Assembly: GCA_965263205.1 (NCBI GenBank) | Contig: CBDHHF010000035.1 | Span: 496,001 to 560,000 of the forward strand | DNA length: 64,000 bases | From: JBCCIM01 sp965263205 | Lineage (GTDB): Bacteria > Bacteroidota > Rhodothermia > Rhodothermales > JAHQVL01 | Reading direction: 5' to 3' | In this document: one piece after another, positions 52,170 to 61,574 of the stretch | Position numbering within the stretch: position 1 is the stretch's first letter | Layout: each line of letters starts with the position of its first letter | Translations under genes and position numbers: made by a program | Notes under the pieces: model-generated | Told to the model about the DNA's origin: nothing | The model's input: only the letters and a program-made list of their open reading frames with translations | Database searches by the model: none

Positions 52170-52685
52170 TTACAAGGTTAATCGCATGGCGCAGCGGTCC
52201 CAATCCAGGGTGTTTTCTGCTTTTTCTTTTTGCAAGATAGTGGATAGAGCCGGCCCCATTTGTGTTGACTCAACCTCCTCGAACCCGAGCCGGCGATAAA
52301 ACGGACCATTCCAGGGCACCTCACAAAACGTCGTTAACGTTACGCATTCGCTACCGTGCAGCCGCCCCCATTGTTTAACCTGTTCGATCAGTGCACGGCC
52401 AATCCCCTGCCGGCCGTAATCAGGTAATACATCTATTTCAAAGAGATGTGCTTGCGCATCCACCCAACCAGCAAGCGCAAAACCGATTATCAATCCCTCA
52501 GCATCTACCGCAACCCAGAGACACTCTTCGCTAATTCCTGCCTGGATGGTCGCCGGCGGCAGGTGAACGGGTGCGCCTTCAAGAGGCGGAAAGCCAATGG
52601 TCAGGAAAAGCGCACTGGCTGCCACTTCCACAGCAACAATCGCAGCTTCGTCTTCAGGTCGGGCAAGGCGGATGGTGTAGGGCAA
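52170..52685 (-). CDS. GNAT-family N-acetyltransferase
   Basis: About 171 aa from a possible TTG at 52685; the start is uncertain because an open frame runs on to an ATG at 52808 through a tandem repeat. The core is YTIRLARPEDEAAIVAVEVA, GLIIGFALAGWVDAQAHLFE, IDVLPDYGRQGIGRALIEQV (the acetyl-CoA Q/R-x-x-G-x-G/A loop) and NGPFYRRLGFEEV. Acyl acceptor unknown. The extra N-terminal residues HSSLLTPHSSLLTPHSS are a translation of the heptamer array and are probably not protein. Confidence 0.8.
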   Translation of the reverse strand: MPYTIRLARPEDEAAIVAVEVAASALFLTIGFPPLEGAPVHLPPATIQAGISEECLWVAVDAEGLIIGFALAGWVDAQAHLFEIDVLPDYGRQGIGRALIEQVKQWGRLHGSECVTLTTFCEVPWNGPFYRRLGFEEVESTQMGPALSTILQKEKAENTLDWDRCAMRLTL

Positions 52686-52688
52686 GGA

Positions 52689-52760
52689 GGAGTGAGGAGT
52701 GAGGAGTGAGGAGTGAGGAGTGAGGAGTGAGGAGTGAGGAGTGAGGAGTGAGGAGTGAGG
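52689..52760. repeat. Heptamer tandem array (GGAGTGA)10
   Basis: Ten perfect copies of GGAGTGA, with two further bases, lie just upstream of the GNAT gene. Because the unit is 7 bases, it is open in the GNAT frame and lengthens that frame artificially. A family C block adjoins on the right (about 52765-52810) and a family B copy follows at 52828-52855. Confidence 0.95.
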
Positions 52761-52867
52761 GAATTCACTTCGAAATTCGGTGTTCCTTGTTCGATATTCG
52801 ATATTCAAGCCCGGTGCCAGCCTGGCAGAGATCCTTCGCAGAGCTCAGGATGACGGGCCTTAAGCCG

Positions 52868-53040
52868 ATCCACATTCAACAATCCACATTCAACAATCCA
52901 CATTCAACAATCCACATTCAACAATCCACATTCAACAATCCACATTCAACAATCCACATTCAACAATCCACATCCAACAATCCACATCCAACAATCCACA
53001 TTCAACAATCCACATTCAACAATCCACATTCAACAATCCA
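52868..53040. repeat. 14-bp tandem array (ATCCACATTCAACA)12
   Basis: Twelve full copies and a partial one; two neighbouring copies carry C for T (ATCCACATCCAACA). The stop codon of the MOSC gene lies inside the last copy, so the array reaches the coding region. The low divergence between copies indicates recent expansion. Confidence 0.95.
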
Positions 53041-53830
53041 AAACCCTATCTCCTACCGCAACCTCTCCATCTCCTTGCGGCACCAGATGCACACCAAACC
53101 CTACCCCGCCTCTGGGGAGCCGGCGGTATGTGGCCAGGGTTCGCAAGGGTTCCTGACGCTTATGATGCGTAAAGGTAACGGGGTCGATGGTCGTAAAAAC
53201 GCAGCGTTCACACCGCTGGCTCACCCGATACGCCTGACCGCTGATGGTGACGTGTTGCCAGGTATCTTCGGCAAATGCATCACATCCCTTCACCACAATA
53301 TTGGGACGAAAGTGCTGCATCGTTATGGGCGATTCGAGCCGGCTATTCAGGTCTTCAAGCGAAGCTTCAGAGATGAGTAAAATGGGGCATTGATCGGCAT
53401 AGCTAACCTCATCATCTGGCTCACCACCGTGCCGTTCGAGTACAGGACGGTGAATGGTCTCATCCATAAACACCAGGTGACATGGCCGGCCCAGGTAGGC
53501 AGATAACCAGGCATCAATGGCTTCACTACTTCCTAATCCCTGCGTTTCCCGATCAAAAACACCAACTCGTTGCGTCTCTCCCTGTCCGGTATCCAGACGA
53601 ATGGAGGTATGTGTCATTGTATCAGTAAGCTGTACCCCCATCGCATCCAACGACGCCTGCAGCCCCAATAGATGTGGTACTTCGCGTGCAGTGATAATCT
53701 GCCCATCCGGATCTACAATAGCATAGCGCCGATCGTGCGCCAACCCGCGCCTTGTAATCCGACTCTTGTTGACAGCAAGTCCGGTGGTTGACTTGACGGG
53801 ATAAATGTGCAGTGAAGAAATGGTTACCAT
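53030..53830 (-). CDS. MOSC-domain protein
   Basis: 266 aa. The N-terminal MOSC beta-barrel (SSLHIYPVKSTTGLAVNKSR, GLAHDRRYAIVDPDG) and the MOSC domain proper (FRPNIVVKGCDAFAEDTWQH, RVSQRCERCVFTTIDPVT with the conserved cysteine) are present. MOSC proteins bind or transfer sulfur/molybdenum-cofactor species, as in the mitochondrial amidoxime reducing component and YiiM. The ATG at 53830 is used; homology starts there. The stop lies in the tandem array, so the last few residues (RVLDC) may be altered. Confidence 0.88.
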   Translation of the reverse strand: MVTISSLHIYPVKSTTGLAVNKSRITRRGLAHDRRYAIVDPDGQIITAREVPHLLGLQASLDAMGVQLTDTMTHTSIRLDTGQGETQRVGVFDRETQGLGSSEAIDAWLSAYLGRPCHLVFMDETIHRPVLERHGGEPDDEVSYADQCPILLISEASLEDLNSRLESPITMQHFRPNIVVKGCDAFAEDTWQHVTISGQAYRVSQRCERCVFTTIDPVTFTHHKRQEPLRTLATYRRLPRGGVGFGVHLVPQGDGEVAVGDRVLDC

Positions 53831-53911
53831 GGCAGAACGTTGTTTGCGTGGAGAGCAAACTTTATTCACAGCCTGGATTTGTGTTTCCAGTCGCTAATGT
53901 CGCGCTGCCAG

Positions 53912-54298
53912 TCAGGTGAGTTTGCTTTCGAGCCACTCTAGTGCTTTTTCGCGATTGTAAAACACTTTCATATTCCAGGTAACCTCTTCGTGAAACGACT
54001 GAAGGTACTTTGAAGCCACATCGGTAAATTTGGTATTCAGTACTACAGCCATTGCGTGCAGGTTATCCATTTCCGAAAAGTATGATTCGGCCTCAGCAGT
54101 ATACGAGTGCGGTGTGCGCTCATTGAGTAAGAGACCATAGTGTGCCGGCATCAATTCGTCGAGGACTTCTTCACATTCGATGGCCATATCGATGTCAACC
54201 TGTACCTCTTCGTTGATAAAAATCTCGGCAAGATTGGCATTGATCATTTTGACAGTGCCGAACTGGAACTGCGTCTCGGGATGTATAAGGTCTTGCAT
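53912..54298 (-). CDS. Hypothetical protein, possibly STAS/SpoIIAA-like
   Basis: 128 aa, soluble. The ending KVFYNREKALEWLESKL and the alternating beta-alpha pattern (ANLAEIFINEEVQVDIDMAI, MAVVLNTKFTDVASKYLQSF) resemble STAS/SpoIIAA-like proteins of FCB bacteria, but I cannot assign it firmly. Stand-alone minus-strand gene. Confidence 0.55.
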   Translation of the reverse strand: MQDLIHPETQFQFGTVKMINANLAEIFINEEVQVDIDMAIECEEVLDELMPAHYGLLLNERTPHSYTAEAESYFSEMDNLHAMAVVLNTKFTDVASKYLQSFHEEVTWNMKVFYNREKALEWLESKLT

Positions 54299-54542
54299 AG
54301 CTGCTGCAGGATTTGGAACGGTACATTCTTTACGGGTATCGGCAGTTAGTATTCAAACACAAGCCAATGCTCGGAATTTTGCCAGTTCTCACACACGCGA
54401 AGCCCGAACCATACCCCTAAAGCAGCGTTCTAATTTTTCGTGTAAAGCATTGTTTTTGCCTTGCATCCGGCAAAAAGTAGTTCGATCTTTAGAATAGGCT
54501 TACGGACATACCGTAAAATTGTAGCACGCCCGCACGAATCGC

Positions 54543-54956
54543 ATGAAAAGCATCTTTCTCACCTGTTTGCTCCTGCTCGGTCTTTCCGGGTGCGACCTCT
54601 TTAATCTGAGCGACGAAACCGACTTATTAACCGGTCGATGGACCAGCAACGTAGTACCGCAAGCCGGCGACTGTTGCCACCTCGACCTCACCCTTGATAG
54701 CAACAAAGGGGACATTCTGGGCTCCGGTACCATTTCGACACCGGGACAACGTGTAGGCGATAGCGATCAGTTTACTGTAGAAGTGACGGGTTCATTGATT
54801 CAAGAACGGATCAGTCTGACCCTGAATAGCGAATACAACCCGGGAACGATTGAGGGCAATGTCCGCCGCAATTTTAATGGCAACGACATTGTCATCCAGG
54901 TTAATTTCAACGGATTTGGCTACTCAGGGCGCGACATCATCCTGTTTCCTCGCTAA
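54543..54956 (+). CDS. Small secreted lipoprotein, unknown function
   Basis: 137 aa. The signal peptide FLTCLLLLGLSGC ends in a lipobox LSGC (cysteine about residue 17). The mature part is beta-rich (LTGRWTSNVVP, DQFTVEVTGSLIQERISLTL), with two adjacent cysteines (DCCHLDL). It should be anchored in the cell envelope. No homologue recognised. Confidence 0.7.
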   Translation: MKSIFLTCLLLLGLSGCDLFNLSDETDLLTGRWTSNVVPQAGDCCHLDLTLDSNKGDILGSGTISTPGQRVGDSDQFTVEVTGSLIQERISLTLNSEYNPGTIEGNVRRNFNGNDIVIQVNFNGFGYSGRDIILFPR

Positions 54957-55012
54957 CCGTATTAAGCCGCTCTGGAGCTACCCGCGAGCCTGTAGGTAGT
55001 TTTCCCCTCACT

Positions 55013-55321
55013 CTACCGACGAGATAATCCTACCTCAAACGTCTTATACCGCCCTGTTGGCTCGAGCGGCGACACCACAATTTTCTCCACGCGCGCCAGC
55101 GAAGGCCCTTGCTTGATCAGGTGCAACATTTGCTTGACTCGCTCGCTTGACCCCTCAATATGTGCTTTTACGGCTCCATCAGGCAGATTTGACACTTCTC
55201 CTTTTAAGCCAAGCAGCATCGCATGCCGGCGTGTAAAAGCGCGAAATCCTACGCCTTGCACGCGTCCTTTGACAAGTACTGAAACCGCTTTCTGAAACTC
55301 TTGGGGTGCATTTGCCGGCAT
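55013..55321 (-). CDS. acyP: Acylphosphatase
   Basis: 102 aa. VLVKGRVQGVGFRAFTRRHA contains the catalytic arginine, and LKGEVSNLPDGAVKAHIEG contains the catalytic asparagine of the family. Hydrolyses carboxyl-phosphate bonds such as acetyl phosphate. Intact, normal length. Confidence 0.92.
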   Translation of the reverse strand: MPANAPQEFQKAVSVLVKGRVQGVGFRAFTRRHAMLLGLKGEVSNLPDGAVKAHIEGSSERVKQMLHLIKQGPSLARVEKIVVSPLEPTGRYKTFEVGLSRR

Positions 55322-55524
55322 AATTCTGCTATTTGTTTGCTATTTGGATGAAACAAAAGCCGATCCTGGACTGGCTACAAAGTAGCAAATACTAACCAAG
55401 AATCAGATACTAAAGACTGATATTGCCCGGCGCATTTGAATGCGCCATTGGAGATGTAGCGACGAGCAAAAGGTGCCTTTCGTTGAGCCCGTCTACTGTG
55501 TAGGTTCTGTCAAGACACTAAAAA

Positions 55525-55884
55525 ATGTTCAATCTGTCAAGTTCTATGTTTGGACTAATTGAAAGGTGGGCGGCACTGGAACCACAGTGGTGCCGTCTTG
55601 GCGAAAAAAAGATCAGTTTTGGACCTCAAGGTGACGATGATTGGATCGAATGGGATTGGGAATACCTGCCCTGGCGAGAATCAGGTTCACTACAAATGGC
55701 GGTAATTGAAGCCATCGATGCCCGCAACTGGTCTTGGACACGCAACAGCGACGGCACAATTACCGTGGGTAGTCCAGCCGCGCTCCACAGTATCATCATC
55801 TCAGGGAGAAATTTCACCCTAGACCTACTCAATGCCTACGTACAACGCCTGGAAATGGAGGTAAATCTACTCACAACAGAATAG
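55525..55884 (+). CDS. Hypothetical protein
   Basis: 119 aa, soluble, tryptophan-rich near residues 40-50 (DDWIEWDWEYLPW). No family recognised. It is followed by a terminator, which supports a real transcript. An ATG at 55546 is an alternative start. Confidence 0.5.
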   Translation: MFNLSSSMFGLIERWAALEPQWCRLGEKKISFGPQGDDDWIEWDWEYLPWRESGSLQMAVIEAIDARNWSWTRNSDGTITVGSPAALHSIIISGRNFTLDLLNAYVQRLEMEVNLLTTE

Positions 55885-55935
55885 GCATCACGCATAGGCA
55901 ACCGTTTCTCCCTCAACATACTTGCTCACTCATTT

Positions 55936-55968
55936 GGCATATTGGATTTTATCCAGTATGCCTTTTTT
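55936..55968 (+). terminator. Rho-independent terminator after the 55.5-kb gene
   Basis: GGCATATTGGA pairs with TCCAGTATGCC (one G-T pair) around a short loop, followed by TTTTTT at 55963-55968. Confidence 0.75.
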
Positions 55969-56027
55969 GTTTTGTATATTGCCCAGCCATCACCCTGCTG
56001 CCTGAATAAAAATGACCAAAAAAGGAA

Positions 56028-56056
56028 GAGGGACCATCACAAAGTGACGATCCCTC
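56028..56056. other. Hairpin in the leader before the epimerase gene
   Basis: GAGGGA at 56028-56033 pairs with TCCCTC at 56051-56056, and an inner TCAC-AAA-GTGA stem follows, with two unpaired bases on each side. It lacks a T tract, so it is not a simple terminator. Function unknown; it lies about 165 bases before the epimerase start. Confidence 0.35.
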
Positions 56057-56219
56057 ATTCCCATGATCAGTACTGCAAGCACCCTTTTGTGTCGCGTATC
56101 ACAGCTTTGTTACAGTAAAAAAATATATTTTTTTCGGATCGAGGTGTTTTTTTGACCAAAACTCAGTTTTGGGGCTAATTAAGCCGTTTTTACGCAAAAA
56201 AAATTATGAAAAAAGTGTC

Positions 56220-57206
56220 ATGAAACCTGTAATCACAGGATCAAACGGCTTTATTGGCTCCATGCTACGTAACGAACTCGTGGATCAAGGAGCTGATGTA
56301 CGATGCCTTGTTCGGTCTAATCCAGGCAGTCAATCGTTTGAAGCCGGCTACACCACCTTTGGGATCGATTACAACAGCGAAGAGAGTCTTGTTGCCTGTG
56401 GCGCTTTGCATGACGCAACCCACGTTTTTCATGTCGCGGGTGTCACAAAGCACCTGACCCTTGAAGGCTTCAGGCAAGGCAATGTTACGCCCACAAAAAA
56501 CCTGCTTGGCGCGCTGCAGCAAGTGAACCCGAACCTGTCGCGATTCATCCTGATTTCCTCACAAGCTGCCGCTGGCCCGGCGTCTTCCGAACGGAAACCC
56601 AAAACCGAAGCAGATGTCCCTGCACCAATCGAAGATTATGGCCGCTCAAAACTTGAAGCTGAACAGCTACTCACCGATGGTAACCTCCCCTTCCCCTACA
56701 CCATTATCCGGCCGGCGGCTGTCTACGGTCCACGCGATGTAGATTTCCTCGCGCTCTTTAAGCAGTTAAAAAACGGGCTGGGTATTTATCCCGGCAATAA
56801 AAACAGCTTTGTTTCTACTATATACGTGGATGACCTGGTAACGGGTATTTTGGATGCTGCGCAACATCAGGCAGCGAGTAATCAGGCATATTTCCTTGCC
56901 AACGAAGTTGCTGTTTCCTGGCAACAGATCTACCAACACATTGCTGCAATCTGGCCCAGCCGGCTTCGCGAACTCAATCTCCCGTTTGGCATCATTGCTG
57001 CAATAGCTAAACTAGGTGACCTGTACTCGAAGGTAACCGGAAAAATTACAGTCCTGAACAGTAAGAAAATTGAACTTGCACGGCCCAAGTACTGGGTGTG
57101 CACGGCTGAACAGGCAAGACGCGACTTTGGTTTTTCGCCGCAAACACCCCTTTCAACGGGCCTTAAAGAGACTTTTGACTGGTACAAAGCATCGGGATGG
57201 CTCTAA
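56220..57206 (+). CDS. NAD-dependent epimerase/dehydratase
   Basis: 328 aa, intact. Rossmann motif TGSNGFIGS at the N-terminus, catalytic YGRSK (Y-x-x-x-K), SSQAAAG for the serine region. Extended short-chain dehydrogenase type; substrate unknown, perhaps a nucleotide sugar or sterol-like compound. The ATG at 56220 is chosen because the motif starts nine bases later; an upstream in-frame start at 56169 adds unconserved residues. Confidence 0.85.
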   Translation: MKPVITGSNGFIGSMLRNELVDQGADVRCLVRSNPGSQSFEAGYTTFGIDYNSEESLVACGALHDATHVFHVAGVTKHLTLEGFRQGNVTPTKNLLGALQQVNPNLSRFILISSQAAAGPASSERKPKTEADVPAPIEDYGRSKLEAEQLLTDGNLPFPYTIIRPAAVYGPRDVDFLALFKQLKNGLGIYPGNKNSFVSTIYVDDLVTGILDAAQHQAASNQAYFLANEVAVSWQQIYQHIAAIWPSRLRELNLPFGIIAAIAKLGDLYSKVTGKITVLNSKKIELARPKYWVCTAEQARRDFGFSPQTPLSTGLKETFDWYKASGWL

Positions 57207-57408
57207 CTACATCGCTACTATATTAGGTGTACAGCATTGGGTTTAAAGCGCGCGTTGCGTACTTTTCAGGCATAGCCCAGGTTGAGCAAAACTTAATGAC
57301 ATACGTACCAATACATTGAACCTGTAACTTGCACCCTGCAACAGCAAACATATGATCGGTTGATCTTCGTTTTTTGTTGAGCTTCCTTTATCCCCTACTT
57401 TTTGCTTC

Positions 57409-59925
57409 ATGGCACCCAACCCCTCGGAAAAACAAAGCCGGCGTCAATTCATCGTAAAGAGCACGTCGCCGCTTGCTGCCCTTTGGCTGCAAAGTTGTGC
57501 CGGATCGCGGGGTACCACTACGGCCGGCCCTTCACCCAGACGAACGCCAGGCAACGATCATCCTCTTTTGGGGCTTACTTTTCCGAATGAAACCTTTGTA
57601 TCGCGCGAAATGCGCATTGAGGATGTTGAAACACCAGTTTGGCTTGCTGAAGGCGGCAAGAACTGGCATCAAAAAGGTGCATTCCCCTACACGTACCGGG
57701 TTGATACCAACGCAACATCGGTATCATGGGCTGATGCCCGGGGCAAGTTACACCCACCACCGCCTGGGCTGCGTTCAAGTGTTCCCCTGGGTGGTCTCGG
57801 TACGGGTACCGTTGAATTGCGTGCTGATGGCCGGCTCGCCAACTGGCAACTTTTCAACAATTCGCCCGGCAATGGCAGCAAAATAGCCATCGATGAAGCA
57901 TTTTTCGCCATCCGCACCCAGCAGGTCGGTCGCGAACCCCATGCGGTCACCTTGCGGACCCACCCGCCGGAAAAATTGCCGGCCGTGCGGACCCTCGGTT
58001 ATGCAAGTGCCTTCCCCGTCACCCGATTACGCCCTGTTGATGACGCCCTGCCCTTATCCGTTTCGCTCCATGCACACGGACTGGTAGACCTGGTCAATCC
58101 CGACCAGGCAGCCCGGCCGGCTGTAGTTTTCAGCTTTCAGTTGCACAACCCTACCCGAGAGCCCATTGAAACCGCCGTGATGTTCAACCTGCCAAATTTT
58201 CTATCTGGCACATTCAGAACAGAGCGCGGTCTCGTCTTGTCGCGTAGTGGCAAAGATGCCATGGCAGGCGAGCTCTGTGTTGGCTTTTCAAGTAGTCTCT
58301 CCGTCTCAAGCATGGTCTCTGCAGATTTAGAAGCACTTTGGGAGACGTTTAGTAAACAGGGCCACTTTGAAGGCAGCACGTCCATGGGACTGTTTGAACA
58401 TGGCGCCATTGCTTCTAACCTGACAATAGCACCCGGTGGATCGCGCGCAGTAACGATGGTGCTATCCTGGCGTTTCCCAAATCGGTTTATTGGTATCCCG
58501 AGTGTGGGCAATGCATATGCGCGCCAATACCCATCAGCCAGTAGTATTAGTGACCGGGTCATCAACGACTTACCCGCAAGTTGGCGCGCCGCCCGGGCCT
58601 GGAATGATTTATTCACACGCACAAGTCTACCCGAATCGCTAAAACAAGGATTGCGCAACAGCACCGCGCAACTCTATAAAACCACGTTTTGTTCAGCTGA
58701 CGGTCGCTGGCGCATGTGGGATGCGTTTGCTGATGCCGGCCTGGCCTCGCTCGACACGATGCTGTACCGCGCCTTCCCGCTCCTGCTGCTAAACCATACG
58801 ATTTTGAAAAGCGTCTTGCGTGCCTACGCGTTCACGCAGCATGGCTCTGGCCGCATCAACGATACACTAGGTGATGGTAGCCGGCTCCCCATGGATGCCT
58901 CGCCGGCTCCTGTCAAGAGCACCTCAAATGCGGCATTCTTTATCCTGACAGCAGCGTACGTAGACTTCACCGGCGATCTTGCTTTTCTCAAAGAGATGTG
59001 GCCGCATTTGCAGAAGGCACTGCAATGGCAATTATCGATTACCACACCGGAAGGGCTGCCCTCTAACTTGCCAGCCCTGCACGACTGGCAATTTGATGAG
59101 GAAGGTATCCTGCTCCACGATGCCCTGCTACACCTTGCCGGCCTGCAGGGTCTTTCCAGGATGGCAACGTTACTTGACCGCGAGACTGATGTTGAACAAG
59201 CTGCCGTCACCCTCAAAGTGGGGCTCAAAGGCTTACACGTACTACTCGGCGATCCATCGGGCTTCAAACTGTCAACGGCAAGAACATCTCGATCGACATC
59301 TTCCGAACGTAATGTGCTACTTGGCCTGATCTGGGTAGACTTTATGGGCCTGGCTGACGCCTTGGATCCAGCACAGCGCGTGGCTTTACTCGAACGCATC
59401 GATGACACAAATCAGCCAGCGATCGCCCTGGAAAATGCCGGCTCCAATCGGGATGAGACCCTTGCACCCGCGATGGTAATGAATTGGGCTGCCGCATCAA
59501 TTCAAAGCGGCCGGCGTACTTCCGATGCGCTTGCGCCATTAGAGCGGCTTTTGACACACCAGTCAAATACCCTGGCAGATGCGTGGGGATTTTACGAACG
59601 CCTCACTGTTGCGGAAGGCCGGCCCCATAGCACACCCAATCACGCCAGCCACCTTGCCATCTGGTTTGTTGTGATGGCATTAACAGGACAGCACTATGAT
59701 GGTGTGACGCAAACGCTGCGCTTTACCCCCCGGATAGGCAATGGCAGTAGCCTCCCTTTTTTCACACCAACTGCAGCGGGTTTATTGAGCATCCAGAAGT
59801 CGGGCCGCTACACGCTCGAGGTCCTGGCCGGCCGCTTGGAGCTCCGACAGCTCGAAATTGGCCCTGATGTATTGTACCGGGATATCCTGTTGGAAGAGGG
59901 TCAGGTAGCACGCTTTACGAGCTGA
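57409..59925 (+). CDS. GH116/GBA2-like glycosidase, secreted
   Basis: 838 aa, intact. SRRQFIVKST near the N-terminus and LAALWLQSC suggest a twin-arginine/lipoprotein-type export signal. The N-terminal domain carries VPLGGLGTGTVELRADGRLA and NWQLFNNSPG, characteristic of GBA2/DUF608 proteins; the C-terminal helical domain has MWDAFADAGLASLDTMLYRA and continues to LRFTPRIG. Members are beta-glucosidases or glucosylceramidases. The catalytic acid residues cannot be fixed by eye. It may act with the other twin-arginine proteins downstream in degrading a sugar or glycolipid. Confidence 0.75.
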   Translation: MAPNPSEKQSRRQFIVKSTSPLAALWLQSCAGSRGTTTAGPSPRRTPGNDHPLLGLTFPNETFVSREMRIEDVETPVWLAEGGKNWHQKGAFPYTYRVDTNATSVSWADARGKLHPPPPGLRSSVPLGGLGTGTVELRADGRLANWQLFNNSPGNGSKIAIDEAFFAIRTQQVGREPHAVTLRTHPPEKLPAVRTLGYASAFPVTRLRPVDDALPLSVSLHAHGLVDLVNPDQAARPAVVFSFQLHNPTREPIETAVMFNLPNFLSGTFRTERGLVLSRSGKDAMAGELCVGFSSSLSVSSMVSADLEALWETFSKQGHFEGSTSMGLFEHGAIASNLTIAPGGSRAVTMVLSWRFPNRFIGIPSVGNAYARQYPSASSISDRVINDLPASWRAARAWNDLFTRTSLPESLKQGLRNSTAQLYKTTFCSADGRWRMWDAFADAGLASLDTMLYRAFPLLLLNHTILKSVLRAYAFTQHGSGRINDTLGDGSRLPMDASPAPVKSTSNAAFFILTAAYVDFTGDLAFLKEMWPHLQKALQWQLSITTPEGLPSNLPALHDWQFDEEGILLHDALLHLAGLQGLSRMATLLDRETDVEQAAVTLKVGLKGLHVLLGDPSGFKLSTARTSRSTSSERNVLLGLIWVDFMGLADALDPAQRVALLERIDDTNQPAIALENAGSNRDETLAPAMVMNWAAASIQSGRRTSDALAPLERLLTHQSNTLADAWGFYERLTVAEGRPHSTPNHASHLAIWFVVMALTGQHYDGVTQTLRFTPRIGNGSSLPFFTPTAAGLLSIQKSGRYTLEVLAGRLELRQLEIGPDVLYRDILLEEGQVARFTS

Positions 59926-59966
59926 GTGCGCTTTAGAAAAACGCTGAACATTTTTATTGTACGTAG

Positions 59967-61112
59967 ATGTCGGATTACACCAAAGACTTTGGGCCGTTTG
60001 ACGGCCACACCTGGATCAACTGCGCGCATCAGGGGCCTATCCCACGCGTTGCTGCAGAGGCAGCTACAGAGGCTATCCGATGGAAACAGCAGCCATTTGA
60101 GATAACAGCGGAAAAGTTCGCCAATGTACCGGGCACGCTCAAACGCCGGCTGTGCCAACTCATTCGTGCCAAGGAGGATGAGCTCATCCTCGCCAACAGC
60201 GCATCGTATGGGATGCATCTCCTGGCAAACGGCCTGCCACTTGAAGCGGGTGATGAAGTATTACTAACTGCCGGCGACTTTCCCTCCGTCATTATGCCCT
60301 GGTTGGGGCTGGAGAAAAAAGGCATTAAGGTGCGGTTTGTTGAGCCCCGAAACCATGTCCTTTCGCCGGAAGAACTACAAGCAGCACTTTCGCCAAAGAC
60401 GCGGGTCTTCTGCGCAACATGGGTGCACTCCTTCTCAGGCCGCGCCATCGACATCGAGGCCATGGGCACCCTGTGTCGTAACCACAACGTACTTTTCATC
60501 GCCAACACCACCCAAGCCATAGGCAGCAGGCAACTCCACGTCGATGAAACTCCGGTGGATGCCATCACAAACGTGGGACACAAGTGGCTGTGCGGCCCCT
60601 ATGGCACGGGCTTTTGCTGGATTCGCCAACCTGTAATGGAAACCATGCAATACAACCAGGCCTACTGGCTGTCGCTCCAAACGGCTGAAGATCTGGGGAA
60701 AGCCACGCAACAAATCAAGTTACCGAATACGCCGCCAACGAGTAAACGCTACGATTCCTTTGGCACAGCCAATTTTTTCAATTACGTTCCCTGGTCAGCT
60801 TCGCTCGCGTACCTGCTTGATATTGGAGTTGATGTGATCACGCAGCACAACCAAACCCTCGTGCAATACCTGATCGACAATATAAATTGTGACAAATACC
60901 AGCTCCTCAGCCCGGCAAGCGGGATTTCACGTTCTAGCCTCACCTTACTCTCACACAAAGACCCCACAAACAACCTGGCAATCTATAACCATTTAAAGGC
61001 TAAAAACGTACACATTGCCTTCAGAAGAGGGAATTTGCGTGTTTCTCCCCACCTCTACAACACAGAAGAGGACATGGCCAAATTACTGACCCTACTGGAT
61101 GCCGTGGGCTAG
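59967..61112 (+). CDS. Class V aminotransferase-fold PLP enzyme
   Basis: 381 aa, intact. ELILANSASYGMHLLANGLP, TWVHSFSGRAIDIEAMG and the lysine segment DAITNVGHKWLCGPYGTGF (PLP-binding Lys) match the class V aminotransferase/cysteine desulfurase/kynureninase superfamily. Substrate unknown. The gene starts 41 bases after the GH116-like gene, so co-transcription is possible. Confidence 0.85.
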   Translation: MSDYTKDFGPFDGHTWINCAHQGPIPRVAAEAATEAIRWKQQPFEITAEKFANVPGTLKRRLCQLIRAKEDELILANSASYGMHLLANGLPLEAGDEVLLTAGDFPSVIMPWLGLEKKGIKVRFVEPRNHVLSPEELQAALSPKTRVFCATWVHSFSGRAIDIEAMGTLCRNHNVLFIANTTQAIGSRQLHVDETPVDAITNVGHKWLCGPYGTGFCWIRQPVMETMQYNQAYWLSLQTAEDLGKATQQIKLPNTPPTSKRYDSFGTANFFNYVPWSASLAYLLDIGVDVITQHNQTLVQYLIDNINCDKYQLLSPASGISRSSLTLLSHKDPTNNLAIYNHLKAKNVHIAFRRGNLRVSPHLYNTEEDMAKLLTLLDAVG

Positions 61113-61261
61113 GCCTTTGTCAACAAATTGCCACAAAGTCGACACAAAATTGCTTCAATTGCGCCTCAAGTTGAGAACCTATGCGCCTGTGGAGTATAGG
61201 ATATCCCAGACTGCTGCCGTATTCTTAGGCACACTCAAACAAAATCGGGATCTGAAATCCA

Positions 61262-61489
61262 ATGAAATCAAACGCTAACGTAAATATCGAGAGATTGGAG
61301 ACCGCGTTACGAACGTTACGTGAAGCAAACGGTAAGCTAAAACTGCAGGTTAAAGCTTTGGATACCGCCCTTCAGCGTTTGCACTCTACCATGAATCGTG
61401 TATACAGCAAGCATGGCGCGCCCTTTGGCTCTGACATCGAGGCCATGCGGATCTGGCACAAATACCGCCAGTTTACCACACAGAATTAG
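61262..61489 (+). CDS. Small coiled-coil protein
   Basis: 75 aa. Residues 8-48 form a heptad helix (IERLETALRTLREANGKLKL). A terminator follows at 61539, supporting a real gene. Function unknown. Confidence 0.55.
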   Translation: MKSNANVNIERLETALRTLREANGKLKLQVKALDTALQRLHSTMNRVYSKHGAPFGSDIEAMRIWHKYRQFTTQN

Positions 61490-61538
61490 GTATACTTCTG
61501 TCGCCCAGCTTGACCCATCTGGTTCAGAAAAGTCCATC

Positions 61539-61569
61539 GCCTCTTCCCAATTGGGAAGGGGCTTTTTTG
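61539..61569 (+). terminator. Rho-independent terminator
   Basis: GCCTCTTCCC-AATT-GGGAAGGGGC forms a 10-bp stem with one G-T pair, followed by TTTTTT. It lies 50 bases after the small coiled-coil gene. Confidence 0.85.
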
Positions 61570-61574
61570 TATTA

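Noticed and set aside
52686..52808. N-terminal extension of the GNAT protein with HSSLLTP repeats
   Set aside because: It is the translation of the GGAGTGA array; the domain starts at about 52685.
52868..53040. Possible CRISPR array
   Set aside because: Units are 14-bp head-to-tail copies without spacers; no cas genes in the window.
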